The notes below the pieces were generated by a model, which was given only the letters and a program-made list of their open reading frames with translations, had not been told where the DNA came from and made no database searches. A stretch of 64,000 nucleotides of DNA, taken from the NCBI GenBank assembly GCA_024195265.1, contig JAJLRJ010000003.1, positions 54,915,284-54,979,283 of the forward strand, given 5' to 3'. Below, in pieces: positions 54,401-64,000 of the stretch. Origin of the DNA: Dendrophyllia cribrosa. Its lineage: Eukaryota > Cnidaria > Anthozoa > Scleractinia > Dendrophylliidae. A program made the position numbers and the translations under genes. Positions within the stretch are counted from its first letter, which is position 1. Each line of letters opens with the position of its first letter.

Positions 54401-57400
54401 ATGGCGTCAGAGCCGCGAATACGAGAGGCAAAGACGCGAAAATGTTTCAAAATGTTCAACGAGAGGCATTTTTGGACATTTTTAACTTATGGACGATGTT
54501 GAACCATGTCTATTTCGCTACAAGCAAAGTATTTCAAAGAGTACCAAGTATCAGTGGCACCGACCTTCAGTTCTTCCCAGGTTTACAAGAACATGCCACA
54601 CTACTTCAGCAAACATAGCAATGCATCTTTGAGTTTCTGAACTGAGCTTTGCGTCACAAACAGAACAAACTCTGTCAATATCCATAAGCCATCGATACAA
54701 CAAGCTGGCAAGAACCTGCAAGAAGAAATTAAATTGAAAACTTTAGTCATGTTATTTGCGTAGATGAAAGAGATTAAACGAGTCACCATTGTTTTCACGT
54801 ATGCCGTGAAAATTACCACTGATATAAATAAACATTGTCTTCACCTTAACTCCAACTGTCTCGCTTGATAAATCTATGGACTTCTGATGAACCGACTCTG
54901 AAAATTTAGAAATCCAACATTTAGTCATTCAGATACGAAATACGTTCCGCGTAAAAGAAAATCTACTCACACAGGTTATAAATTCTACGTCGCCGGCAAA
55001 GTAGGCGTATACTGTTAAGCGTTTATCTCTGTCAATGAAAGTATTTAAATGAAGACGTTTATTGCAGTTTTGAACACGATTTAAGCAATTGTGGTATAAA
55101 ACTTAACAACAAAACATGAAACCAGCTAATAACCCATTCAAACCAACGCTTAAACATGTTTAAATGTTGTTTAGTTTAAGACAGGTTTAGAATACATCCT
55201 AACCTCACATAATATTTGGAGTGAAATCTTTAACAACTATTCACCGAAGTGGAGGTGGGTAGTGGTGGATATTTACCGAGCCGCGAAGCGGCGAGTTAAA
55301 TATCCACCACTACCCACCTACACTGAGGTGAATAGTTGTTTTTAGTATATACTGAAACAGTGAGATAATATAACGAAAATGATGCTTTTTAACTCATTTA
55401 TTCCCAGGGGGGGATAGAAAAAAGGCCTGGGACTGAGAAACTATGTTCTCACAACTTGCAAAGCGCTCTTCCTGGTCAGCGGCGTCTTTTTGAGCGGGGC
55501 CTGTGTTCAGGTGTTTTCGAAAGTAAAAAGATATGGCGATCTCTGTTAAATCTGTGTGTTTGTTGGCCTTTTTGTTGGTGCTATTATCGCGAAGTGAAGT
55601 TGAGAAAACGTTCAGAGATGACGACTCGTTCCCTAATGGCTCCAAAGCTTCCCGTCGAGGCACAAATCACAACTCGCAGAAATTACAGATACGAGTTGAA
55701 CGCATAGCGAGTTTGCTCGATACGGTAATTCGTTTATTCACGGGAACCCAAATATGTCAAGTTGTTTTCGATGTACCGTAGGATACCCGAGTTTTGGGAT
55801 TCGGACGATTATCAGTTTTATTTATTTGCCTCAGGACCTTTATCTGTTGCCGATAAAATGCGGGTTCAGTGGCTCTAAAACATTACGACAAACACCGCCT
55901 CTTCAACCGACTGCTTTTGCAAACTTTCCTGTATATCAGCGCGATGTTTTGAGTTGGGGAGATCTAAAGAAAAGAAAATTAAAAAAATATGTTATTTCAT
56001 TCGACCCGCAAAAAGTGCTACTTTCCATTGTTGAATTTGTCCTGTATTTATGTATCCTGTTAAAAAATAAAGGGCACAAATTAACAGCTTTTAAGCTTAT
56101 AAAAGAAAAGTTTTGTTTTTATTACCTTGTCCTCAAAAGAGGTTTATTTTTCAGATATATGTCAAAAAATAATAATTCATTACTTCTACAATGTATTTTA
56201 TTTAAAAAAAAAAAAACTCCTTGTGCATCAATAATTTCTGTATAGGTCTGTGAGCTATCTGTGGTATATTAAAAGTCCCTCATCTGAAAAACAATAAACA
56301 AAAATAAACATAGCTATTAAATATTATCAGTTATTTATATAGCACCATTTCCATCTTCCCCCTTTCCTATTATACTCCTATTACTAATACACCCCATTTC
56401 TATCATACATGTAACACCATTTCTATCATACTCCCATTCCTTTTAATGTCTTAATATCTTTTTGATAAAATTACAGTTATGGAAATGTACTATTGCATTT
56501 AGTATACCCTGAATATATCACACAAACACTCCCCATTTGCATCAAATTCACCTACCAGTTTTCACTTTTAATATCCAGACAGTCATCCCCAAATTTTCAC
56601 CGTATCACACAAAAACTCCCCATTTCCATCAAATTTCCATTCCCAGACAGTCATCCCAAAGTTTTCACAGGCTTTCTGATGAGCACTCCACTTCACGTTT
56701 GTATAGGAATCCCACCCCAGGAGTATCAATTTTTGTGAATGGCAGAGTGAGCATCAATGAACATCCTCAAAGAAAAAAAAGCATTTGAAGTGAAATTTTA
56801 AACTAAACACGACAAAACAAACAAGCAAAAAAACTCTTAATCAAGCGAGTGGCGGGACTGCTAGGCAGCACAGTACAATTTTAAATGCCTCGCAGTAAAC
56901 ACTGACGAAAGCAAGTTTTCACAAAATTGTGTTTTCGCGAAAGTATTTACTTTTATAGGGTTCCAGAATAGAAATGTTGTAATGAAATGGAAAGACCTGA
57001 ATTTCACTCCAATCAAGCTCATAAAAAGACGGTAATAAAAGCTGGCTGAAAAAAACTACATAAAAGCTGGCTGAAAAAAAACTACATAAAAGCTGGCTGA
57101 AAAAAACTACATAGTCAAACGAGGTTTTAGTTGTGAAATAGTACGAATGTCTATCTCCGAGTGAGTGTTTCTACTACAAATACCATAAATCGAACGCCCG
57201 ATTGACATTTCACACGACAAAAAAAATTAGTAGAACGTGAACAATTGCGAGTTTTACAGGGGGATAATTACTGTATGCTCATCACCCTGTTTTACCACAA
57301 AGCTAATTTATTAGCTTTTAGCTTACTAGCTATAGAGGCTTTTTTAATGCGAAGAAATATACAATTAACATAAAAAAATGTTGCCTTACCTTGATCTCGG

Positions 57401-60400
57401 AGAAACTACTGTGCATTAAAAGCGCCGTCCGTGAAGAAGTAAATTTTCCAAATTGAAGGGGTTCCGTAAAGAAAAAAAATCGTTGAATAAACTAAAGAGA
57501 AGCCACCGAAATTACACTCGCATCGGCCGCCATGTTTTTTGTTTTGTTTGCACTTCGGGATTGACAAACTCTGCTCGTGCGCAGAACACGAATCCGCTGA
57601 CTGATACCTCCATGATTGCTTTGCAAGTTGTGAGAACATCGCTTGGATTTCATTTAAGAGAATGTATGGGAAGTTGCTTACCCCCCCCTGTTTATTCCTG
57701 TCAACGATTACAATTTTCGCGCGCAAATTGCTGGGAGGTGAATAGCACTTGCTATTCCGAGTTTCAGTAGCCAATCAGAGCGCGCCAACAATGCTATCCA
57801 CTGTTTCAGTATATACTAATTACTTTTATTACCATTCCAGGTAGTTTGAGTCATATAAATTTCAAAGCGTTCATTCACAAGATAGAGGATAAAAACGTGG
57901 TTAAACTAAACAACATTTAAGCATGTTTAACCGTTGGTGTATGGGGTTAGTTTCTAGAGAAACTGTGGTGCTGCGTCGGTGGGGGGATGAAACACGAGAA
58001 TTTAGTTTTATCGACTGAGTCGATAAGGTAAATTGACCACCGTAAAAAGATTCAAATAGCTGACGTTTCGAGCGCTAGCCCTTCGTCGGAGCGAATCGTT
58101 GGTGTCGAATCGTACACCGTTGGTGTAGTTTGGGTAGAAGTACACGCTGATATATGAATGATATCACACCGTGTAGCATGAAATTTTATCGCCCAAATTT
58201 TTGGGGGAGTTTTATTTTGTGTTTTGCGGGAACAATTTTTTGCGGTTCGAGATGACTGAAATTTCTGCTAGGAACTAAGTTTTGCGATTTTATGTTCAAG
58301 CAGCAGAACATTATATACATCAACTTTTATTACTTGTTGAGTAACGGCACGCAGTACTGATATTCTATTTAAAAACGAGAATGTAAAACTTTAATTGCAA
58401 AAAGTATCAATGTCTGAATATGCTTTATTTCACTGGAGGGAGTCAATATTTGCGGAGAATTATTTTGCGAGAGTTTTTTTTTCTGCGGAAACTTTTTTTT
58501 TTGCGAATTGATGGCAATCCGCAAAATCCGCAAAATTTCATGTTACACGGTATATGTGAAACGTCATGCTGCGCGGCAAATTATAGGCCTAATGGACAAC
58601 TGCAGTCAGAGACAGCTAAATTTGAATGACATACCTTGCAGTTGGTTCAAGAACTGACACATTATCCTTGGAATCGCGCAGAAGTGCTGAGTCATCTGAT
58701 TTAACAGATTCTGAAGAGCGCTGTACAGGACTTCAGTTTGGTCTACAATAAAGAGCACATTGTAAATGGTTTGAACAAAAGGAGTATCGGTAGTTTGTCG
58801 AGTGTGATTGTCCGGGTTAGTGTATAGTTCTGAAAAGAACTGTTGTTGTTGTTGTTGACAATGACGTTTCGACAACCTAAACGGAAGTAATCTTCAATCT
58901 TCATCTTCCGCTCAGGATGTCGAAACGTCAGTCATTGCCAACAATAAAGAGCACAGTGGTTAATTGATGAAAACGTTGTTAGGAAATAAAAAGAAAAAAA
59001 AGAAATAACAAGACACCTCTTGTGTACTGAGTCCTCCACAAGACAGTTCTTAAATGTGCGATGGGATGAAGACAAATCCCATAAACTGCGTTTGTCTCAC
59101 GATTCCATGTATACTTTTCTCATGTTTTTCTCTACAACCGATGCATTGCTGATTTGATAAATTTGTTCATAAAAACCCACATCACCTTGCGGTCTTATGG
59201 CGTATGCTTGAAGATTTGATCCAACAATGTTCATTGAAATGACTCACTCTAAATATAGCAGTTTTCATTCTGTGATTGGCTAGAAAATCTCGCGCCACTT
59301 TCTCAACCAATCAGAAGTAAAACCAAAACCAACCGTGAGTTGCTCGCATGCTTTTTCCCGCGCTTGGCGCCGGCGACATGTATTTGCGTCGAGTTCTGAT
59401 TGGCCAGAGTGATTATTTTCGTTTGATCTTCCGACACTCAACTGAAAACTGCTCTAAACTTCCTTTCATCCAATCAAATCACGGTATTTGCCCTACATCT
59501 TGCTGTACAGTAAAACAAAAGCAAAGAAATTTAATGAGCCAGCTTTAATAACGTACTTTTTGTATCTCTTGTTTTAGGAGACTTCTTGCGTGGGCACCCG
59601 CACGGCAGTGCACTCATGGAGGTGAAGTTGTACGTTTTTGTCACCTTCTTGTCTTGTTCACATAGCAACAGCAGTGATGGATACAAAAACCTGGTCAATG
59701 AAATAAAACACGATCAAGACCTTCAATATAATGATCTTCAGCCAGGTAAAATTTGTAGAGAAAAAGTAAAAAGAGGTCAGAAATCGGCCATTAGGTTATG
59801 CGGGGGAGGGGGGTAAACAATTTATATCTCATTTTAAGGGGAGTGGGGAGCAGTAGTAGAATAGTAGTAGAAAGGTGGCAATAGACCTTTCTACCGACAC
59901 GGTAGCCATATTGATTCCTTCCGTCTACGTGAGACGATGAACATCTGCAGATAGCGCGGGTGGTCTCTGTTCGGGTTTGTTCCCTTCTTTCTTCCGTCTT
60001 CTGTCTTTGACATAAAGGTGGGTTGTCGCTATAAGGTCTCAATAAAGACTGAAGGGTGTTGACTTTCTACTGCATTACAGTAATACATGTATGTAATGAA
60101 AGGGTAGGCTCACCTGACAATGTATGGGTCAAATGTTCTGTAGACACAATCCAGCCACACAGGACTCTGGGCAGAAAAAAGGGAGCAACGTAAATTAGAT
60201 CTGAAACGAAAACTCCGAAACTAATGTACTTGTTTGTTCTGTTGAGCTGAAAATCACTTTTTGACATAACTTCCCCTTGCATCTTTTCTACTACTCTTCT
60301 ACTGGCCGTTCAAACTACAAAACCGGGCTGCAAGAGTTATTACTAAATCAAGCTATGATACGAACTCTAGGTTTCTTCTTAACTCACTTGGGTGGGATAA

Positions 60401-60850
60401 CTTGTGTGTTAGAAGCGCCAAGCAAAAAGCAAATATAATGTACAAAAGTGTTAATAAGCTTGCCCTAGTTTATCTCTGTGATATGTTGACACCAAGAGTT
60501 ACGTCTTATGATGTTCGTGACGCTAAACAAAGACTGGCATTACCTAAGCCGAGAACTGACTACCTAAAGCGAAGCTTTAGCAATAGTGGAGCTTTCCTGT
60601 GGAATAACCTTCCAGAGGAACTAAGAACAACTCAATCATTGAGCCTTTTTAAAAAAGGTATCAGTGAATGGTTTTCCCTATCGGACTCTCACACGGCAAA
60701 TATGTAAAACAGTGAATTGCTTTTTTATATTGTAAATACTGATATTTTTAACCGTGTATAAATAAAGATTTTGATTGATTGACTTGTTCCCAAAACTTGT
60801 TGCTTTGAGTAATTTGTTACCATTTAAACAGAGAGGAGGGGGGAGGAGGG

Positions 60851-60886
<36 letters not shown>

Positions 60887-63765
60887 TGTACAACCAGGAT
60901 GTCTTGGCATCCCAACACGTACCTCTTTAGCATCTGAAATCTTTAATCCTGAAGATGCAGAGTCAAACAGCTTCCAGCTATCCTCCCTTAAAGAGGAAAA
61001 CGTCATTTACTAAATAAATGGTAGGAAGCAGTGTTAAGAAAAAGGCAACCATGCAAACAATGATCCATAATATGCCTTGTTGGCTTAACTGAACTAACTG
61101 AAGCGGGCAATAAACAAATGGAAGCTGACAAGTGGTGACAACTGAGCTACACTTATCACTGTTAGTTTTTCTGGAATGTGACAACCGAGACTACCTCAAC
61201 CAACTCAAGATTAACTTTTTACTTGAATGTTAAGATGAGGTTCGACCACTATTCTAGCCGCCCAATGACACTAGACAAACTACTGATAGTCTTGGGTTCA
61301 AACATCAGTCACCAACAACGATTGTTATGGACCACTCCACCTGGATGATTACATGTACAGTCGACATTAGACAAGCTATTGAAGGATGCTTCTGGATTCA
61401 ACATTAGTCGCCAACAACGGACATTTTTAGGACTACTTCAGACTGGACTACACAGACATACAGAATACCTATACTCCTTTGGTTCAAACATTGGTCACAA
61501 ACAACGGTCTTTTTAACAATTACTCTTACTAGCCTCAGCGATTAACTAGACAATACACTGATACCCCTGCGTTAGAATTTCAGTCACCAACAGCAGTTCT
61601 ACTGCATTGTACTCTTATCGATACTCGTGGCTTACAGAATTGGTCCTGGAAAACAGTTTTTAAAGTCTATTTTAGCTGGAATGATCCAGCCTGCACGGAA
61701 AAGAAGAAAATAGGAGGGTATCTGCACACAGGCTACAATGATCTAACTAGACAAACTAGCGATACTCCTGATTCCGAACATCACTCACCAACCAGTCTTT
61801 TTTAACAACTTCTCTAAACTAGCAAATCACAACAGAGAAGCATCTGATGGGCATGTACATTGTGTAATACCTGCTGACTATGGCCATGAGGAAGTTAACA
61901 AGTCCAGGTGAGTCATTTGAACAGTGGAAGAGAATGTGATAAATGGAGCACACTAAACCCTTGTTAAACTTGTTCACACTTTCTTCTGATGATGTCATCT
62001 CCTCTTCAAACCATGTGGATGTTACAGGTTCAGCAGTCCCTGATGAATTCACTGGTGTTCTGAGACTACTAAGATCTGAAAGGCACAGGTATGTGTAGGG
62101 GTGAGATCGCACTGGTGAGGGGTTATGAGTATGTGTCATGAATGGAATGAAACTGAATGGAGTTGTACTGTACGTATTAACTGACAATGTATGTTTCAAT
62201 TTTGTTCTATTCTTATGAAATCCGTTTTCATGCCGACATGTATATGTTGTGGTGCAATTTTGTCCTTGGTGCAAATTTTATTTTCCTTTGTTTAAAACTC
62301 ATTATCATACATTATCATACATTTCCATACCCAAAAACAAAGGAAAACAAAATTTGCACCAGGGACAAAATTGCACCACAAAATATACAAATCTCATTCC
62401 AACATAAAATAGTTTCCTGACGGTTCATTGATTCCCACTAAAATTAATAATTTAACAACGTGCTGCATAATGCACTGCATTAAGTTATAGAGAGTTTTGC
62501 CGTGACATACACATAATGATCTGTATTATAGACATGTCCGGTATGAGAGGTTTGAGTGAATTGACACATATTGTTAAAGAACAGGGCCGAGTTGTTCAAA
62601 GGACGATTAGTGCTAATCCAGGGTTAATTACCATGACAACTCATATGTTCTGTTGAAGTTAATCCAGGATTAGTACTAATCAGGCTTTGAACAACTCGGC
62701 CCAGAAATAGCAAAATGATTCAGTACCTCCATATTTGACAATAGTAACTGGAAGTCTTGCATTTCTGCTCAGCAGAGCCTAGAAAGAAAGGTAAAAAACT
62801 ATAGTTTTTTTACCCACTGGCAAATGGCCTGAAACATCCTTCAAACTGTCATCAGATTAATCTTAAATACAATAAATGGACCTAAAAAAAAAACAGCAAA
62901 CCTTCAGATTCTGATAAAAATACATTTTAATTTTTTCCATTACCCATTATCAAATGGTGTGCCTAGTTTTTTTGCAGCAAAATGTGAGGAAGAAACTTAC
63001 TCGTAAGAACAGTGACCACTGAGGAGAGGGTTGATTGACAACTAGTTTATAAAGAACAAACGTCGCTTGTCTATCAGGAAGAGCAGCCAGACTAGTAAAG
63101 GCAAACAAACATCACATGTTAGAAAAACTCTGTTCAACAGAGCCGCAGGTGGTCCTGTGGCAAAGCAAATGGTACACACATTTCCTGTTTCGTAATTCTG
63201 CTTGGAAATTTTGTACAACCTTTCAAGAAATCCCATTTATTTTTATTCAATTATTTTTTTATTTTTATTTATTTATTTTTTTTTGGTGGGGGGGGGGGGG
63301 GGGGGGGAATTTTACATTTGGGAAAACCATGGCTACAGTGTAACAAAACTGTATCACTGTCATAGTGGAATCTATGAATTTTTTTAATTTGGCTCATCAG
63401 CATAACACTGAATAAAAAGCTAATAACTCTATAAACATGTTTGCCAAGCTTTTTCATTTTTCAAGTTCATTTATTTGTCTAAGTAAGTAGCTAGTTATGT
63501 CATTTAAGTGCTAACGTATGCTAATGAGGTGAAAAATAAAGATCGTCCTAGAACACAGTGACACTCAATCACTTTCAAATAGGTCTTTAGTTATTATTCT
63601 AGAAGTGTTTTATCAATCATTTATATAATCCTCACCTTCCTTCGTGGCTTTTAAAAACTTCAGGATGTAACCATGACAACCAAGCAGTTGCAGAGTTTGT
63701 TACTTCCTGGTTGGATGGCTGTTCAGCCATGACGTGAGAACACAAGGTCTCCAATGGACAGCTCA
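51427..63765 (-). CDS. Unidentified conserved multi-exon gene, 3' part (at least 14 exons)
   Basis: Minus-strand exons with matching phases and GT-AG borders: 63765-63636, 63091-63001, 62778-62727, 62075-61871, 60986-60923, 60166-60114, 59085-59017, 58742-58635, 54897-54845, 54715-54565, 54157-54049, 53539-53445, 52981-52935 and 51777-51427 (stop). Between 60114 and 59085 the phases do not join, so an exon is missing from my model or one border is wrong. The 5' part lies beyond the window. The protein is helical throughout with Leu/Trp-rich segments (ASLLYRWLMDIDRVCSVCDA, DWLLNLVLVPGHILPPEPS) and an acidic, Gly-rich end. It reads like a helical-repeat subunit of a large complex. I could not name it. 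Confidence 0.65.
52386..52507. repeat. Foldback MITE in an intron
   Basis: GGGGTCAATTCAATAAAAC at the left and GTTTTATTCAATTGACCCC at the right are inverted. The inner arms share TTTACAAGTGTAGC and GCTACTTGTAAA around a short loop. Confidence 0.8.
55232..55340. repeat. 109-bp hairpin at the left end of a TIR element
   Basis: AACAACTATTCACC and GGTGAATAGTTGTT bound arms with GGTGGGTAGTGGTGGATATTT and its complement. The loop is itself palindromic (CCGCGAAGCGGCG). Confidence 0.9.
55533..55724 (+). other. Putative first exon encoding a signal peptide, inside the TIR element
   Basis: ATG at 55,533 starts MAISVKSVCLLAFLLVLLSR, a textbook signal peptide. A charged mature region follows (EVEKTFRDDDSFPNGSKASR, then QKLQIRVERIASLLDT). 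A GGTAATTC donor-like site follows at about 55,725. No matching downstream exon was identified. It may be a captured exon of a secreted host protein or an element gene. Confidence 0.45.
57034..57112. repeat. Three-copy tandem repeat, about 25 bp
   Basis: AGCTGGCTGAAAAAAACTACATAAA is repeated three times with a one-base length difference, within the TIR element. Confidence 0.9.
57950..58097 (-). mobile_element. Solo Penelope-like 3' end
   Basis: The segment from GTTTCTAGAGAAACTGTGGTG through the GATTC stem matches the 3' region of the Penelope copies in reverse orientation, without any coding part. It extends past the point where the minus copy ends at 24,215, and agrees there with the plus copy at 28,400-28,445. 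Confidence 0.8.
58049..58097 (-). ncRNA. Candidate type I hammerhead ribozyme motif, copy 3
   Basis: Third instance of the 49-base motif: GATTC/GAATC stem I, core CCGACGA, stem II GGGC/GCTC with loop TAGC, GAAAC and GTC. The same C is present at the conserved U position. Confidence 0.5.
58098..58634. other. Intron DNA, nothing recognised
   Basis: AT-rich sequence with repeated TTTTTGCGG / TTTGCGAATT words between 58,230 and 58,540; no coding sign. Confidence 0.35.
58840..58945. repeat. Short foldback in an intron
   Basis: GTTGACAATGACGTTTCGACA and TGTCGAAACGTCAGTCATTG are inverted around CTTCAATCTTCATC; preceded by a GTTGTTGTTGTTG run. Confidence 0.7.
59579..59746 (+). other. Putative plus-strand exon within the unidentified gene
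   Basis: A TTGTTTTAG acceptor is followed by an open stretch encoding HPHGSALMEVKLYVFVTFLS and DGYKNLVNEIKHDQDLQYND, ending at a CAG before GTAAAA. It could be one exon of a gene on the other strand or a fragment of a retrotransposed gene. I do not recognise the protein. Confidence 0.3.
60290..60783 (+). mobile_element. LINE 3' end (CR1/RTE-like C-terminus)
   Basis: The frame from about 60,310 encodes RAARVITKSSYDT, then YKSVNKLALVYLCDMLTPRV and SFSNSGAFLWNNLPEELRTT, the usual C-terminal signature of non-LTR retrotransposon RT proteins. It ends KGISEWF. An AATAAA-type signal and a short TTGATTGATTGA tail follow. It lies antisense in an intron. Confidence 0.75.
60838..60884. repeat. Poly-G tract (more than 25 bases)
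   Basis: A GGGAGGAGG leader grades into an unbroken G run of about 28 bases. Such tracts form G-quadruplexes and are also frequent sites of length error in assemblies. Confidence 0.9.
62241..62388. repeat. Foldback MITE, sister of 39,293-39,437
   Basis: TATGTTGTGGTGCAATTTTG and its inverse with the TTGGTGCAAATTTTATTTTCC arm; the same family and loop type (CATACCCAAAAACAAAGG) as the copy in SPG21 intron 7. Confidence 0.85.
62584..62702. repeat. 119-bp foldback MITE
   Basis: GGGCCGAGTTGTTCAAAG and CTTTGAACAACTCGGCCC bound mirrored arms with GATTAGTGCTAATCCAGG and its near-complement; lies 25 bases from an exon end. Confidence 0.85.
63273..63308. repeat. Poly-T then poly-G tract
   Basis: A T run is followed by GGTGGGG and about 19 G, in an intron of the unidentified gene. 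Similar in kind to the tract at 60,838-60,884. Confidence 0.85.
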
Positions 63766-64000
63766 CTATAGTCTAAGTATGAACAATAATAAACAATTAA
63801 AGAAAGCAAATTTCCCAATTCTGGCATATTCCCAGAAGCTTATCACGTTGAAGCTTTATCACATACGTGATAAGCTTCTGGGTAACTTTATAGTACTTTC
63901 AGAAAAAAATGTTTTGATTAATCGGCGAGTTTAACATTTTTGAGAAATTGGTTAATTTTTAACTTTATTGTGTTAATTAGGTTAATTTTAAACTATTAGA
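63766..64000. other. Right window edge, intron DNA with a palindrome
   Basis: CCCAGAAGCTTATCACGT and ACGTGATAAGCTTCTGGG (63,831-63,882) form a short perfect hairpin. The next upstream exon of the unidentified gene lies beyond the window. Confidence 0.6.

Larger units (their letters stand above)
55343..57818. mobile_element. 2.5-kb element with 20-bp TIRs inside an intron of the unidentified gene
   Basis: TAGTATATACTGAAACAGTG (55,343-55,362) is exactly mirrored at 57,799-57,818. A second inverted pair lies inside: ATGTTCTCACAACTTGCAAAG (about 55,444) and CTTTGCAAGTTGTGAGAACAT (about 57,619). A foldback hairpin sits just left of the left TIR. No transposase was recognised, but an apparent signal-peptide exon lies within, so this may be a non-autonomous element or one that captured host sequence. 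Confidence 0.65.

Overview
The window looks like nuclear DNA of an anthozoan cnidarian, probably a stony coral or sea anemone. The grounds are an AT-rich genome with short phase-consistent exons in long introns, an animal SPG21/maspardin gene, dense palindromic MITEs, Penelope-like retroelements with candidate hammerhead ribozymes, and cnidarian-type polinton-like virus genes. The species assignment is inference; no search was possible.

Region 1 (1 to about 11.1 kb, perhaps ending at the 11,213-11,404 hairpin) is an endogenous polinton-like virus (PLV). The left end lies outside the window. It carries, leftward, five small membrane, proline-rich or helical genes, a FtsK/HerA-type packaging ATPase and a major capsid protein; rightward, a membrane-tail gene, a penton-like minor capsid gene, a glycine-rich helical gene and a VLTF3-like late transcription factor; leftward again, two zinc-finger genes. 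Two promoter classes are visible. A TATATATA box close to the ATG precedes the structural and membrane genes, and a different 30-base motif precedes the zinc-finger genes. At least nine frameshifts and one nonsense codon break seven genes, while penton, VLTF3 and the helical gene remain open, so this is a decaying copy. No integrase, polymerase or protease is seen in the part present.

Region 2 (11.4-22.9 kb) is a nest of mobile elements. A roughly 9.4 kb inverted-repeat element (about 12,545-21,900) has arms carrying mirrored minisatellites and mirrored small exons. Its left arm contains a 489-bp insertion (TCA duplication), and a 3.1-kb TIR-bounded insertion carrying a dead Penelope-type reverse transcriptase, itself split by a 374-bp MITE (TTA duplication). 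The opposite arm supplies the empty sites.

Region 3 (24.2-29.3 kb) holds two nearly identical Penelope-like copies in opposite orientation, each with a GIY-YIG endonuclease and an HHR-like 3' motif. They flank a fragment of an intron-containing gene. A 303-bp sequence is repeated inside and just outside this unit.

Region 4 (29.3-64 kb) is more ordinary genome. The complete eight-exon SPG21/maspardin gene (38,273-49,079, minus) is followed upstream by the 3' part of an unidentified conserved multi-exon gene (51,427-63,765, minus, at least 14 exons). Introns and intergenic DNA contain MITEs, two LINE 3' ends, a tandem array built on a palindromic core, a signal-peptide exon inside a TIR element, and a solo Penelope 3' end.
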